Counted from the first letter of the stretch, positions 42,203 through 51,320 are shown. The stretch is DNA of 64,000 bases from Actinomycetales bacterium (GCA_016125355.1 WGLX01000003.1:1-64000), one strand, 5' to 3'. Made by a program: numbers and translations. The notes: generated from the letters alone by a model not told the origin.

Positions 42203-42949
42203 ATGAGCCACAACGCCCGCGTGCTCCTCGTGACGGCCGTGGTCGGCGTCGTGCTCGTGGGCATCGTCGTGGCGTACCAGTGGATCGGACGGCCCGCGAC
42301 CATCGAGATCTCCGCCCAGGACGCCCCGGGGCCGGTTATCCTCATCCCGGGCTACGGGGGCGGGGCCGGCGGGCTGTCCGGACTGGCCGGGTACCTCCAG
42401 TCCCAGGGACGCCAGGTGGTCATCGCCGACATCGGCGACGGGCGGGGTGACATCGGGCAGTACGGACGTCAGGTCGGCGCCCTCGCATCCACCCTCACCG
42501 CGCAGGGCAGCCCCAGCGTGGACCTCGTGGGCTACTCCATGGGAGGCCTCGTGGCCCGGTCCGCGGCGGAGGCGAACCCCGGTGCCGTGCGCCGGGTGGC
42601 CACGGTCGCCAGCCCGCACGAGGGCACCTCGATCGCCGGGCTGGGCGCCTTCCTCGGCAATGCCAGCGCCTGTCCGACCGCCTGCCAGCAGATGGCCCCC
42701 GGCTCGGACTTCCTCGAGGCCCTGCCCGTGGCCGGCGACCCGTCCCGGTGGCTGTCCGCGTGGTCCGAGGGCGACGACGTGGTCCGCCCGCCGGAGGCCG
42801 CCACCCTCACGGGAGCCACCAATGTCGACGTGACTGCCGACTGCGCGGTCGGAACACCCGATCACGGCGGCGTCATCCGCACGCCCACGGTGTGGAGCCT
42901 CGTGGCCGACTTCCTGGCCACCGGGGCCATCACGCCCGCCTGCCGCTAG
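42203..42949 (+). CDS. membrane-anchored lipase-like alpha/beta hydrolase
   Basis: 248 residues. One N-terminal membrane helix (about 6-27) or uncleaved signal precedes a class-2 lipase-like fold: VILIPGYGGGAGGLSGLAGYL, the nucleophile VDLVGYSMGGLVAR, and ATVASPHEGT. Late acidic residues (WSEGDDVV) and DHGGVI give a plausible Asp/His pair. Cysteines CPTAC and DCAVG may form disulfides outside the membrane. The substrate is unknown. Confidence 0.83.
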   Translation: MSHNARVLLVTAVVGVVLVGIVVAYQWIGRPATIEISAQDAPGPVILIPGYGGGAGGLSGLAGYLQSQGRQVVIADIGDGRGDIGQYGRQVGALASTLTAQGSPSVDLVGYSMGGLVARSAAEANPGAVRRVATVASPHEGTSIAGLGAFLGNASACPTACQQMAPGSDFLEALPVAGDPSRWLSAWSEGDDVVRPPEAATLTGATNVDVTADCAVGTPDHGGVIRTPTVWSLVADFLATGAITPACR

Positions 42950-42952
42950 GTT
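42947..42952 (+). promoter_or_regulatory. leaderless -10 for the DAO oxidoreductase, overlapping a stop codon
   Basis: TAGGTT, six bases before GTG 42959; its TAG is the stop codon of the lipase-like gene. Confidence 0.55.
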
Positions 42953-42958
42953 CGGCGC

Positions 42959-44125
42959 GTGAGCCTGCCGGACCGCGCATCCGTCGTCGTCGTCGGGGGT
43001 GGCGTGATGGGGACGTCCATCGCCTTCCACCTGGCCGAGGCCGGCGTTCGCGACGTCGTGCTGCTCGAGCAGGCGCAGCTGGGCAGCGGCTCCACGTGCA
43101 AGGCGGCCGGCGGGGTCCGCGCCCAGTTCTCCGACCCCGTCAACGTCGCCCTCGGAATGCGCGGCCTGGACGCCTTCGAGGCCTTCCCCGTCCGCCCCGG
43201 TCAGGAGATCGACCTGCGCCAGCCCGGCTACCTGTTCCTGCTCACCGATCCCGAGCAGGTGCAGACCTACGAGGCCTCCGCCGAACTGCAGAATCGCATG
43301 GGCGTGCCCACGCGCATGCTGACCCCGGACGAGGCCGTCGCCCTCTCCCCGGGCATCAACGTCGAGGACGTCCTGGCCGCGAGCTTCCACCACCGCGACG
43401 GCTACTGCACCCCCGAGTCCGTCGTCTTGGGCTACGCGACCGGCGCCCGACGGCACGGCGCCACGGTGCGCACCGGCGTGCGCGTCACGGGCGTCCGGGT
43501 GGAGGGCTCGGAGATCCGCGGCGTGGAGACCGATCAGGGGGTCATCGAGACCGGCGCCGTGATCTGCGCAGCCGGGGCATGGTCCCGCGAGATCGGCGAA
43601 TTGGCGGGGGTGCCACTGCCGGTGGAGCCCCTGCGCCGCCAGATCCTCATCAGCGAGCCCCTGCCGGAGTCGCTGCTCGCGTCCATGCCCGAGTCGATGC
43701 CCATGACGATCGATGCGTCGACCACGTTCTACTTCCATCGCGAGGGACCGGGACTGCTGCTGGGCATGTCCTACCGGGACGAGGTCCCGGGCTTCCGCTG
43801 GGACTACAGCGAGGACTGGCTCCCCGATCTGTTCGAGGCGATGGAGCGCCGGGCGCCGTCGCTGCTCGACCTCGGCATGGCACATCGATGGGTCGGCATG
43901 TACGAGGTCACGCCCGATCACAACGCGCTGCTCGGGGAGTCGTCGTCGGTCTCACGGTTCCTCTACGCCACGGGCTTCTCCGGCCACGGCTTCCTGCAGG
44001 GGCCGGCCGTCGGCGAGGTCATCCGCGACCTCTACCTCGGCGAGGAACCCTTCCTCGACGTGTCGCCGTTCACCGCCGAGCGGTTCGCCACCGGCGGCCT
44101 CCGCGGCGAGGTCAACATCGTCTAG
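42959..44125 (+). CDS. DAO-family FAD oxidoreductase (sarcosine oxidase beta-like)
   Basis: 388 residues. VVVVGGGVMGTSIAFHLAEAG is the FAD-binding loop; LGSGSTCKAAGGVRAQFSD is the second FAD contact typical of sarcosine/dimethylglycine oxidase-like DAO enzymes. FHHRDGYCTPESVVLGYA, EPLRRQILI and a C-terminal ATGFSGHGFLQGPAVGEV complete the family pattern. It probably oxidises a secondary amine or amino acid, identity unknown. GTG start with a leaderless promoter; its TAG stop overlaps the ogt stop in one CTAG. Confidence 0.87.
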   Translation: MSLPDRASVVVVGGGVMGTSIAFHLAEAGVRDVVLLEQAQLGSGSTCKAAGGVRAQFSDPVNVALGMRGLDAFEAFPVRPGQEIDLRQPGYLFLLTDPEQVQTYEASAELQNRMGVPTRMLTPDEAVALSPGINVEDVLAASFHHRDGYCTPESVVLGYATGARRHGATVRTGVRVTGVRVEGSEIRGVETDQGVIETGAVICAAGAWSREIGELAGVPLPVEPLRRQILISEPLPESLLASMPESMPMTIDASTTFYFHREGPGLLLGMSYRDEVPGFRWDYSEDWLPDLFEAMERRAPSLLDLGMAHRWVGMYEVTPDHNALLGESSSVSRFLYATGFSGHGFLQGPAVGEVIRDLYLGEEPFLDVSPFTAERFATGGLRGEVNIV

Positions 44126-44670
44126 AGCAGCACGCCCTCGTGCTCGAGGAGGCCGATCTTGACCTCCAGCCCGTAGCCGTAGCCGCCCAGTCCGTCGACC
44201 GCCAGCACCCGATGGCAGGGGACGAACGGCGCCACCAGGTTGGACGAGCACACCGTCCCCGCCGCACGCACCGCGCGTGGATTGCCGGCCCTGCGCGCCA
44301 GTCCGGCATAGGTGTCGACGCTGCCTCCGCGGATGGTCCGCATGGCCTGCCACGCCCGCTGCTGGAACGGTCCGCCCGGCTGGGTCACGGAGACGTCGTC
44401 GAGCGCATCGAGGTCCCCGTCGGCGTAGCGGGCCAGCACGTCGGCGATGAACGGCACCGAGCTGCGGGGGTGGACCTCGCGCTCGCCGGGCATGCGGCCG
44501 AGCACGTCCTCGAGGTCGCGGAACGTCGTCCCGACGACGGCGCCGTAGTCCGTCGGCCCGAGATCCCCGAGCGCGTGCGGATCGACCACGACGATCAGCG
44601 GCCCCACCGGCGTGGGATAGGCAGCCGCGAGCAGCGCGCCGGCGTGGTGCCCGTGGCCGGCGTTCGCCAT
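44122..44670 (-). CDS. ogt: methylated-DNA--protein-cysteine methyltransferase
   Basis: 182 residues. The active-site motif VPCHRVLA holds the methyl-accepting Cys, preceded by FQQRAWQAMRTIRGGSVDTYAGLARRAG and AVRAAGTVCSSN. It reverses O6-methylguanine damage in DNA, a suicide reaction. Length fits Ogt. It lies 2 bases downstream of aroG in the same direction, an unrelated operon partner. No SOS box is visible nearby. Confidence 0.93.
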   Translation of the reverse strand: MANAGHGHHAGALLAAAYPTPVGPLIVVVDPHALGDLGPTDYGAVVGTTFRDLEDVLGRMPGEREVHPRSSVPFIADVLARYADGDLDALDDVSVTQPGGPFQQRAWQAMRTIRGGSVDTYAGLARRAGNPRAVRAAGTVCSSNLVAPFVPCHRVLAVDGLGGYGYGLEVKIGLLEHEGVLL

Positions 44671-44672
44671 GG

Positions 44673-46001
44673 CTACCGGGACATCAACATGTCTGCGACG
44701 AGGAACGCCAGCTCCAGGCTCTGCTCCCGGTTCAGCCGCGGGTCGCAGGCCGTCTCGTACCGGTCACCGAGGTTGCCCTCGAGGACGCCGCCCGTGCCGC
44801 CGATGCACTCCGTGACGTCGTCACCGGTGAGCTCGATGTGCAGGCCGCCCGGCACGGTGCCGAGCTGGCGATGGACGGTGAAGAAGCCCTCGACCTCGGC
44901 GATGACGTCGTCGAAGAGCCGCGTCTTGTGGCCGGTCGCCGCCTCGCGGGTGTTGCCGTGCATGGGGTCGCAGACCCACACGACGGGGACCCCGCTGGCG
45001 TCGACCTTCTGGACGATCCCCGGCAGCACATCGGTGACCGCAGCGGCGCCCATGCGGGAGATCAGGGTCAGCCGTCCGGGCAGCCGCTCCGGGTTGAGTC
45101 GCTCGGCCATCTCCGCGACCTCGTCCGGCGACGCCGTCGGACCGATCTTGACCCCGATCGGGTTCTTGATCGTCGAGGCGAAGTGCACATGCGCGCCGTC
45201 GAGCTGGCGGGTGCGCTCGCCGATCCAGAGGAAGTGCCCCGACACGTCGTACAGCAGCCCCGTGCGCGAGTCGACGCGCGTCAGCGCCCGCTCGTAGTCC
45301 ATCGACAGTGCCTCATGGGCCGCGAAGAACTCCACCCGCTGGAGCTCCTCCGGATCGGCTCCTATCGCGTGCATGAACGACAGGGCCCGGTCGATCTCCG
45401 CCGCCATGGCCTCGTAACGCTGGCCGGCGACCGAGTCACGGACGAAGTCCTGGTTCCACGCATGGACCTGGCGGAGATCGGCGTACCCGCCCTGGGTGAA
45501 GGCACGGACCAGGTTGAGGGCCGCGCTCGATGCGTTGTACGTGCGGACCAGTCGCCACGGATCAGGGCGGCGGCTCTCGGCGTCGAAGTCGAGCGCGTTG
45601 ACCGCGTCGCCGAAGTACGACGGGAGCTCCACGCCGCCACGCGTCTCGGTGAGCTTCGAGCGCGGCTTGAAGTACTGGCCCGCCATGCGGCCGACCTTGA
45701 CCACCGGCAGGGACGCGGCGTAGGTGAGGACCACAGACATCTGCAGGACGGTCTTGAGTCGCGCGCGGATGGAGTCGGCGTTGTTCGCCCCGAAGGTCTC
45801 GGCACAGTCGCCGCCCATCAGGACGAACGCGCGGCCCTCGGCGGCGTCGGCAAGGCGCGTGGTCAGGACGTCGCACTCCCCCGCGAAAACCAGAGGCGGG
45901 AGGGTGGACAGCTCCGCGACCGCCGCCTCGACTTCCTGGGCATCCGGCCACGGCGGCTGCTGGGCCGCCGGCAGGTCGGGCCACGCGATGGGGGTCTGCA
46001 T
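44673..46001 (-). CDS. aroG: class II 3-deoxy-7-phosphoheptulonate (DAHP) synthase
   Basis: 442 residues of the plant-type class II family, first enzyme of the shikimate pathway. FAGECDVLTTRLA, LMGGDCAETF, RMAGQYFKPRS, YETACDPRLNREQ and CDPMHGNT mark the PEP, E4P and metal sites (Cys of GGDCAETF, His and Glu later). ATG 46001 is chosen over 46007 because the TACGCT -10 at 46009-46014 ends seven bases before it. In mycobacteria the homologue (Rv2178c) interacts with chorismate mutase; none is adjacent here. Confidence 0.95.
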   Translation of the reverse strand: MQTPIAWPDLPAAQQPPWPDAQEVEAAVAELSTLPPLVFAGECDVLTTRLADAAEGRAFVLMGGDCAETFGANNADSIRARLKTVLQMSVVLTYAASLPVVKVGRMAGQYFKPRSKLTETRGGVELPSYFGDAVNALDFDAESRRPDPWRLVRTYNASSAALNLVRAFTQGGYADLRQVHAWNQDFVRDSVAGQRYEAMAAEIDRALSFMHAIGADPEELQRVEFFAAHEALSMDYERALTRVDSRTGLLYDVSGHFLWIGERTRQLDGAHVHFASTIKNPIGVKIGPTASPDEVAEMAERLNPERLPGRLTLISRMGAAAVTDVLPGIVQKVDASGVPVVWVCDPMHGNTREAATGHKTRLFDDVIAEVEGFFTVHRQLGTVPGGLHIELTGDDVTECIGGTGGVLEGNLGDRYETACDPRLNREQSLELAFLVADMLMSR

Positions 46002-46008
46002 GCGCAAA

Positions 46009-46014
46009 AGCGTA
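46009..46014 (-). promoter_or_regulatory. leaderless -10 for aroG-ogt
   Basis: TACGCT on the minus strand, seven bases before ATG 46001. Confidence 0.58.
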
Positions 46015-46069
46015 GGGCACGGACGGGTGTGGCCCGTCCGTGCCCTAGCGCGCTGCTGAGGGGATCAGC

Positions 46070-47095
46070 TCACCCGAAGAAGGACTTCGCCTCCTCGTAG
46101 CGCTCCATCGGGACGGTCTTGAGGGTCCCGGTGGCCAGTTGCAGGGGAACCCGCACGATGTCGGTGCCGTGCAGAGCGACCATGGTGCCCCAGGCCTCGT
46201 CCTTGACCGCCTCGATGGCGTTGAGGCCGAAGCGGGTCGCCAGGACGCGGTCGAATGCCGTGGGGCTGCCACCACGCTGGATGTGGCCGAGCACGGTGGT
46301 GCGGGCCTCGTGACCGGTGCGCTCCTCGACCTGCTGGGCCAGCCATTCGCCGATCCCGGAGAGCTTGACGTGCCCGAAGGAGTCGAGCGTCTGGTCCTTG
46401 GTGACCATCTGGCCGCCCAGCGGCATGGCACCCTCGGCCACCACGATGATGGGCGCGTAGGAGGCCTTGAAGCGGGACTCGACCCAGCCGATGACCTCGT
46501 CGAGGTCGAACTCGACCTCGGGGATGAGGATGGCGTTGGCGCCGCCGGCCATGCCCGAGTGGAGCGCGATCCAGCCGGCGTGCCGGCCCATGACCTCGCA
46601 GATCAGGATGCGGTGGTGCGACTCGGCGGTGGTGTGCAGCCTGTCGATGGCCTCGGTCGCGATGCTCACCGCAGTGTCGAAGCCGAAGGTGTAGTCGGTG
46701 CCGCTGAGATCGTTGTCGATCGTCTTGGGCACGCCGATCACGTGGAAGCCGTGCTCGGTGAGCGTGGTCGCCACCCCGAGGGTGTCCTCGCCGCCGATCG
46801 CGATGAGGGCATCGATGCCGAGCTTGCGCAGATTCTCCTCCGTGCGCTCGATGCCGCCGTCGATCTTGACGAGGTTGGTCCGCGAGGAGCCCAGGATGGT
46901 GCCGCCGCGCGGCAGGATGCCGCGGACCTGGGGGATCCCCAACTCCATGGTCAGCCCCTCAAGGGGGCCCTTCCAGCCGTCGCGGAAGCCGACGAACTCG
47001 TAGCCGTACTCCTGGACGCCGCGCCGGACGATGCCCCGGATCACCGCATTGAGACCCGGGCAGTCGCCGCCACCGGTGAGAACGCCAACGCGCAT
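46070..47095 (-). CDS. pfkA: 6-phosphofructokinase (group III)
   Basis: 341 residues of PFK: VGVLTGGGDCPGLNAVIRG, GIDALIAIGGEDTLG, PKTIDNDLSGTDYTFGFDTAV, EVMGRHAGWIAL, and LGHIQRGGSPTAFDR. GGED in place of GGDG at the phosphoryl-donor site and PKTIDND are group III features; both ATP- and PPi-dependent enzymes occur in this group, and actinobacterial members with GGED are usually ATP-dependent. ATG 47095 has a GAGGAAAGG site. It may feed glycolysis coordinately with the adjacent aroG and divergent glpK. Confidence 0.93.
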   Translation of the reverse strand: MRVGVLTGGGDCPGLNAVIRGIVRRGVQEYGYEFVGFRDGWKGPLEGLTMELGIPQVRGILPRGGTILGSSRTNLVKIDGGIERTEENLRKLGIDALIAIGGEDTLGVATTLTEHGFHVIGVPKTIDNDLSGTDYTFGFDTAVSIATEAIDRLHTTAESHHRILICEVMGRHAGWIALHSGMAGGANAILIPEVEFDLDEVIGWVESRFKASYAPIIVVAEGAMPLGGQMVTKDQTLDSFGHVKLSGIGEWLAQQVEERTGHEARTTVLGHIQRGGSPTAFDRVLATRFGLNAIEAVKDEAWGTMVALHGTDIVRVPLQLATGTLKTVPMERYEEAKSFFG

Positions 47096-47205
47096 GGATC
47101 GCGCACCTTTCCTCGATCGCCCGACCAGCCGGCCAGGTCACGGACGCCGGGCCCTGTCGCCCGACGACTCCAGCCTAGCCCTCTCTGCAAACGCTGTCAT
47201 GTGCC

Positions 47206-47211
47206 TAGGGT
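47206..47211 (+). promoter_or_regulatory. leaderless -10 for glpK
   Basis: TAGGGT, six bases before ATG 47218. Confidence 0.58.
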
Positions 47212-47217
47212 GGGGTC

Positions 47218-48696
47218 ATGCCCAGCCTCCTTGCCATCGATGCCGGCACGACGGGGATCACCGCCCTGGTCGTCGACGAGCAGGCCGTGGTGCGCTCCCG
47301 CGGCTACCGGGAGTTCCCCCAGCACTTCCCCGACGACGGCTGGGTCGAGCACGACCTCGGGGAGATGTGGAGCGCCACCCTGGCCGCCGTCCGCGACGCC
47401 CTCGACGGGGTCGACACCGCCGACCTCGTGGGGATCGGCATCACGAACCAGCGCGAGACCGTCTGCCTGTGGGACCGGGAGACGCTGGGCGCGCCGCGTC
47501 GGGCCATCGTGTGGCAGGACCGTCGTACCGCGGCGATCTGCCAGGCCTTCCGCGACGACGGCCACGAACCGCACATCGCGGACCGCACCGGCCTGCGCCT
47601 TGACCCGTACTTCTCGGCCACGAAGCTCACCTGGATCCGCCATCACGATCCGCACGCGTGGAGCGGCGTGGAGTCCGGACGCACGGCGGTCGGCACCGTC
47701 GACTCGTACCTGATCGCCCGGATGTCCCGCGGGCTCTACCACGTGACAGACGCCACCAACGCCTCACGGACGCTGCTGTACGACCTCGACTCCGGCGAAT
47801 GGAGCGAACGGCTGGCGACGCTGTTCGGCGTGCCGCTCTCCGCACTTCCGGAGATCGTGCCCTCGTACGGGGATCTCGCCCGCACGGATCCCGCCGCCTT
47901 CCTCGGCCTCGACCTGCCCATCAGTGGGATCGCCGGCGACCAGCAGTCCGCCCTCGTCGGGCAGGCAGCCTTCACGGCCGGCGACGCCAAGTGCACCTAC
48001 GGGACCGGCTCCTTCCTGCTGGCCCACACCGGCGAGCAGATCCGCCGCTCCCGACACGGCCTGCTCACCACCGTGGCCCTGGCCCACCCGGACGGCCGTC
48101 GCGACTTCGCCCTCGAGGGGGCGATCTTCGTCACGGGCTCGGCGGTGCAGTGGCTGCGTGACGGGCTGGGCATCATCGAGTCGGCGCCCGAGGTCGAGGC
48201 CCTTGCGGCCAGCGTGCCCGACTCCGGCGGCGTGGTCTTCGTGCCGGCGCTCACCGGCCTCGGCGCCCCGGAGTGGGACCCGTCGGCACGGGGTCTGATC
48301 ATCGGGATCACCCGAGGCACCACTCGCGCGCACCTCGCGCGAGCCACTCTCGACGCGATCGCCTTCCAGGTCCGCGACGTGGCCGACCTCATGGCGGCCG
48401 ACGGCCAGGTCGAGCTGACCCGGCTGGCGATCGACGGTGGGGCCGCGGCGAACGACCTGCTCTGCCAGCTGCAGGCGGACGCCCTCGGCATGGTGGTCGA
48501 CCGCTCTGCCGAGCTGCAGACCACCGGCCTCGGCGCGGCCTTCCTGGCGGGGCTGGGCACCGAGGTGTGGGCGTCCACCGACGAGCTCGTGGCGACGAGA
48601 AGATCGTCAGGGCTCTTCGAGCCCCGCGACTACGACCCGGAGCCGCATCACCGCTGGCGCGAGGCGGTGGGCCGCAGCCTGCACTGGAGCAGGTAG
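47218..48696 (+). CDS. glpK: glycerol kinase (FGGY family)
   Basis: 492 residues. IDAGTTGITALVVDE, GITNQRETVCLWDRETL, WQDRRTA, TDATNASRTLLYDL, GDQQSALVGQAAF, KCTYGTGSFLLAHTG and GGAAANDLLCQLQADAL fit glycerol kinase rather than xylulokinase. It phosphorylates glycerol to glycerol-3-phosphate. No glpF or glpD is adjacent. The leaderless TAGGGT promoter sets the start. It is followed within 2 bases by a methyltransferase-like gene. Confidence 0.92.
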   Translation: MPSLLAIDAGTTGITALVVDEQAVVRSRGYREFPQHFPDDGWVEHDLGEMWSATLAAVRDALDGVDTADLVGIGITNQRETVCLWDRETLGAPRRAIVWQDRRTAAICQAFRDDGHEPHIADRTGLRLDPYFSATKLTWIRHHDPHAWSGVESGRTAVGTVDSYLIARMSRGLYHVTDATNASRTLLYDLDSGEWSERLATLFGVPLSALPEIVPSYGDLARTDPAAFLGLDLPISGIAGDQQSALVGQAAFTAGDAKCTYGTGSFLLAHTGEQIRRSRHGLLTTVALAHPDGRRDFALEGAIFVTGSAVQWLRDGLGIIESAPEVEALAASVPDSGGVVFVPALTGLGAPEWDPSARGLIIGITRGTTRAHLARATLDAIAFQVRDVADLMAADGQVELTRLAIDGGAAANDLLCQLQADALGMVVDRSAELQTTGLGAAFLAGLGTEVWASTDELVATRRSSGLFEPRDYDPEPHHRWREAVGRSLHWSR

Positions 48697-48698
48697 CG

Positions 48699-49325
48699 GT
48701 GCTTGCCCGGACCCGTTCGCTGTGGGAGCGGCAGGATCGGCATCCAGGCGACCGGCAACGGCTGTTCGACGCCGTGGCACAGGCTTTCCCGGCCACCCGA
48801 GTCCTATATCCCGGCTCGTACGTGGACGTCGCCGCGTCGTTCGTCTGGCCCGCCGTGACGTACGTGGACGTCGACTCGAGAGCCCAGCGGTTCTTTGCCG
48901 ACGAGGAGGGCGTCCGCGAGGTCATCGGGGCCCACGTCCACGACACGACAGGGCGTGACATCCGGTTCATCCATGGCGACTACCAGGCAGACCTCCCGTT
49001 GGAGGCCGCGTCGTTCGACCTCCTGATCTCCCTGTTTGCCGGGTTCGTGTCGGAGCACTGCACCCAGTACCTGCGCATAGGAGGTCGGCTCCTCGCCCAT
49101 CCCAGCCACGGTGATGTCGCCATGGCCGCCCTCGATCCGCGCTACCGACTCGCCGCCGCGGTGACGGCCCGTTCCGGCGACTATGACGTGAGCACCCGGA
49201 ATCTCGACGCCTATCTCATTCCGAAGGGCGCCGAGCCGGTCACGCGGGAACGGCTGCATGCCAGCGGACGCGAGATCACCTACACGCGCTCACCGTTCGC
49301 CTACGTCTTCGAGCGGGTGTCCTGA
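48699..49325 (+). CDS. methyltransferase-fold hypothetical protein
   Basis: 208 residues starting GTG 48699, two bases after glpK ends. VLYPGSYVDVAASFVWP, YVDVDSRAQRFF, IRFIHGDYQADLPLEAASFDLLISLFAGFVSEHCTQYLRIGGRLL resembles a Rossmann-like class I SAM methyltransferase core (acidic loop after strand 2, SFDLLISL as motif near strand 4). A standard GxGxG loop is lacking, so catalytic activity is uncertain. The glpK overlap arrangement suggests co-transcription only. Confidence 0.6.
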   Translation: MLARTRSLWERQDRHPGDRQRLFDAVAQAFPATRVLYPGSYVDVAASFVWPAVTYVDVDSRAQRFFADEEGVREVIGAHVHDTTGRDIRFIHGDYQADLPLEAASFDLLISLFAGFVSEHCTQYLRIGGRLLAHPSHGDVAMAALDPRYRLAAAVTARSGDYDVSTRNLDAYLIPKGAEPVTRERLHASGREITYTRSPFAYVFERVS

Positions 49326-49339
49326 CGTTCCGCAGGTGC

Positions 49340-50071
49340 TCAGTCCTCGTCCTCGCGCGGCGCGACGGTGGCGCGGGCGTCGGCGGGTGCTCCCTCGGCG
49401 ATAAGCTCCTTGGCCCGGGTCGCGTACATGTCCACGTACTCCTGGCCGGAGAGCGACATCAGCTCGTACATGATCTCGTCCGTGACCGACCTCAGCACGA
49501 AGCGGTCGTTCTCCAGGCCTTCGTAGCGCGAGAAGTCGAGGGGGCGGCCGATGCGCACGCCCACGCGCATCAGACGCGGACGGATCTTGCCGGGGGGCTG
49601 GATCTCGTAGGTGTTGATCATGGCCACCGGGATGACCGGGACTTTGGCCTCCATCGCCATTCGGGCCACGCCGGTCTTGCCGCGATAGAGGGTTCCGTTG
49701 GGAGACCGGGTGCCCTCCGGGTAGATGCCCAGGAGCTTGCCCTCGCCCAGGATCCGCTCGCCGGTGCGGATCGCCGCCTCAGACGCCCGCCCACCGGATC
49801 GGTCCACCGGCACCTGCCCGACACCGGCGAAGAACGCCTTGGTGAACAGGCCCTTGAGGCCCGAGCCCGTGAAGTAGTCGCTCTTGGCGAGGAAGGTGAT
49901 CGGCCGGAACTCCACGAGCGGGAGGAAGAAGGAGTCGGAGAACGACAGGTGGTTGCTGGCGAGGATGGCCGGGCCCTTGTCGGGGATGTTGTCGCCACCC
50001 TCAACCCAGGGGCGGAAGAGGACGCGCAGCCACGGACCGACGAGGATGTGCTTCAGGAACCAGTAGAGCAC
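49340..50071 (-). CDS. plsC: 1-acyl-sn-glycerol-3-phosphate acyltransferase
   Basis: 243 residues. The PlsC acyltransferase motifs are NHLSFSD (H-X4-D near residue 40), GRASEAAIRTGERIL, YPEGTRSPNG and PVIPVAMINTYE. A short N-terminal membrane-associated helix (VLYWFLKHILVGPWLRVL) begins at the GTG. It acylates lysophosphatidate in phospholipid synthesis. The GTG at 50071 with a GGAGGCGC site is preferred over the ORF-track start. The homologous position in mycobacteria is Rv2182c. Confidence 0.9.
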   Translation of the reverse strand: MLYWFLKHILVGPWLRVLFRPWVEGGDNIPDKGPAILASNHLSFSDSFFLPLVEFRPITFLAKSDYFTGSGLKGLFTKAFFAGVGQVPVDRSGGRASEAAIRTGERILGEGKLLGIYPEGTRSPNGTLYRGKTGVARMAMEAKVPVIPVAMINTYEIQPPGKIRPRLMRVGVRIGRPLDFSRYEGLENDRFVLRSVTDEIMYELMSLSGQEYVDMYATRAKELIAEGAPADARATVAPREDED

Positions 50072-50131
50072 CGGTGCGCCTCCCTTCCGATGGCAGACTA
50101 GTGGGCTGACACGCCGAGGAGAGGAACCCCG

Positions 50132-50878
50132 ATGCAGATTGTTCCCGGAGCCGAGCCGTGGTCGGCCGACGGCAACGACGTCGGAATCCTGCTCCTGCAC
50201 GGCTTCACCGGCTCACCGGCCTCGATGCGCCCGTGGGGCGAGCGGATGGCCGCGGAGGGATGGACCGTGCGCGTGCCGCGCCTGCCGGGCCACGGCACCA
50301 CGTGGCAGGACATGAACACGACCACGTGGGAGGACTGGTACCACGAGGTGGATGCGGCGTTCACCGACTTGCGGGGGCGGTGCTCGTCGGTCTTCGTGAT
50401 GGGTCTGTCGATGGGCGGAACCCTCACACTTCGGCTCGCCGAGCAGCACGGGTCGCAGATCGCGGGAATCGTCCTCGTCAACGCGTCTGTGCACACCGAG
50501 CGGTGGGATCGTCATCTGCTGCCCTTCCTGCAGCGGATCGTCGCGTCCTTCCCGGGCATCTCGAACGACATCGCCAAGCCGGGACAGGATGAGGTCGCGT
50601 ACTCCAAGATCCCGCTGAAGGCAGCACACTCGCTGTCGGGCCTGTGGGCGGAGGTCAAGGGCGACATCTCGCGGGTGAGCCAGCCCCTCCTGCTCTTCCG
50701 CAGCGCCGTGGACCACGTCGTGGAACCCTCCAACGCGGCCTACATCCTCGAGCACGTCTCATCCACGGACAAGCAGGAGGTCGTGCTGGCCGACTCGTTC
50801 CACGTGGCGACGCTGGACTACGACGCCGAGGTGATCGTTGGCGACAGCATCGAGTTCGTCCGACGGCTCTCAGCCTGA
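50132..50878 (+). CDS. alpha/beta hydrolase, carboxylesterase/monoacylglycerol lipase type
   Basis: 248 residues. LLLHGFTGSPASMRPWGERMA, nucleophile FVMGLSMGGTLTLRLA, acid SAVDHVVEP and base DSFHVATLDYD make a complete Ser-Asp-His triad of the Est30/YvaK group. It is divergent from plsC (60-base gap, GAGAGGAA ribosome site), which suggests lipid or fatty-ester turnover. Followed by a small acidic protein gene 22 bases on. Confidence 0.9.
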   Translation: MQIVPGAEPWSADGNDVGILLLHGFTGSPASMRPWGERMAAEGWTVRVPRLPGHGTTWQDMNTTTWEDWYHEVDAAFTDLRGRCSSVFVMGLSMGGTLTLRLAEQHGSQIAGIVLVNASVHTERWDRHLLPFLQRIVASFPGISNDIAKPGQDEVAYSKIPLKAAHSLSGLWAEVKGDISRVSQPLLLFRSAVDHVVEPSNAAYILEHVSSTDKQEVVLADSFHVATLDYDAEVIVGDSIEFVRRLSA

Positions 50879-50900
50879 CTCCCGCTTCGACAGGCAGGCC

Positions 50901-51320
50901 ATGACCGACCGACCCTCCGAGCTCCCCGAGCACGAGCAGCGTGCGTGGGAGGCGATCGTCGCCGACCTCAGCGGCCAGATCGACCTGGGCCCGCAGTTCC
51001 CGAAGGAGCGCTCGCTGCCGCCCTTGGCGGCGACCGGCGATCACCCGGACCCGCTGGAGGAGCCGGCCGAGCTCGACGACGAGGACGAGGGCTACGAGCC
51101 GCCGGAACCGCCGCCGATCCCCCGGCCCGGCGACGCGGTGGCTCGCTTCGCGTGGGTGGCCGCCCTGGGCGGACCCGTCCTCGTGATCGCGTCGAATGCG
51201 CTCAGCTGGGATCGCTGGCTGGCGGGGCTGGGGGTGGCCGCGACGATCGGTGGCTTCGTGGCCCTCGTCGCCCGGATGAAGGACCGCGAGGACGACGACG
51301 ACAACGGCGCCATCGTCTGA
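50901..51320 (+). CDS. acidic two-helix membrane protein
   Basis: 139 residues. The N-terminal LPEHEQRAWEAIVADLSGQ resembles the LSEHEQ start of DUF3040 proteins, then an acidic linker (DDEDEGYEPPEPPPIPRPGDA), two membrane helices (about 81-98 and 104-122) and a charged tail. The start at 50901 is chosen from the ELPEHEQ motif, against the ORF-track start inside the esterase. Family assignment is tentative; function unknown. Confidence 0.65.
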   Translation: MTDRPSELPEHEQRAWEAIVADLSGQIDLGPQFPKERSLPPLAATGDHPDPLEEPAELDDEDEGYEPPEPPPIPRPGDAVARFAWVAALGGPVLVIASNALSWDRWLAGLGVAATIGGFVALVARMKDREDDDDNGAIV

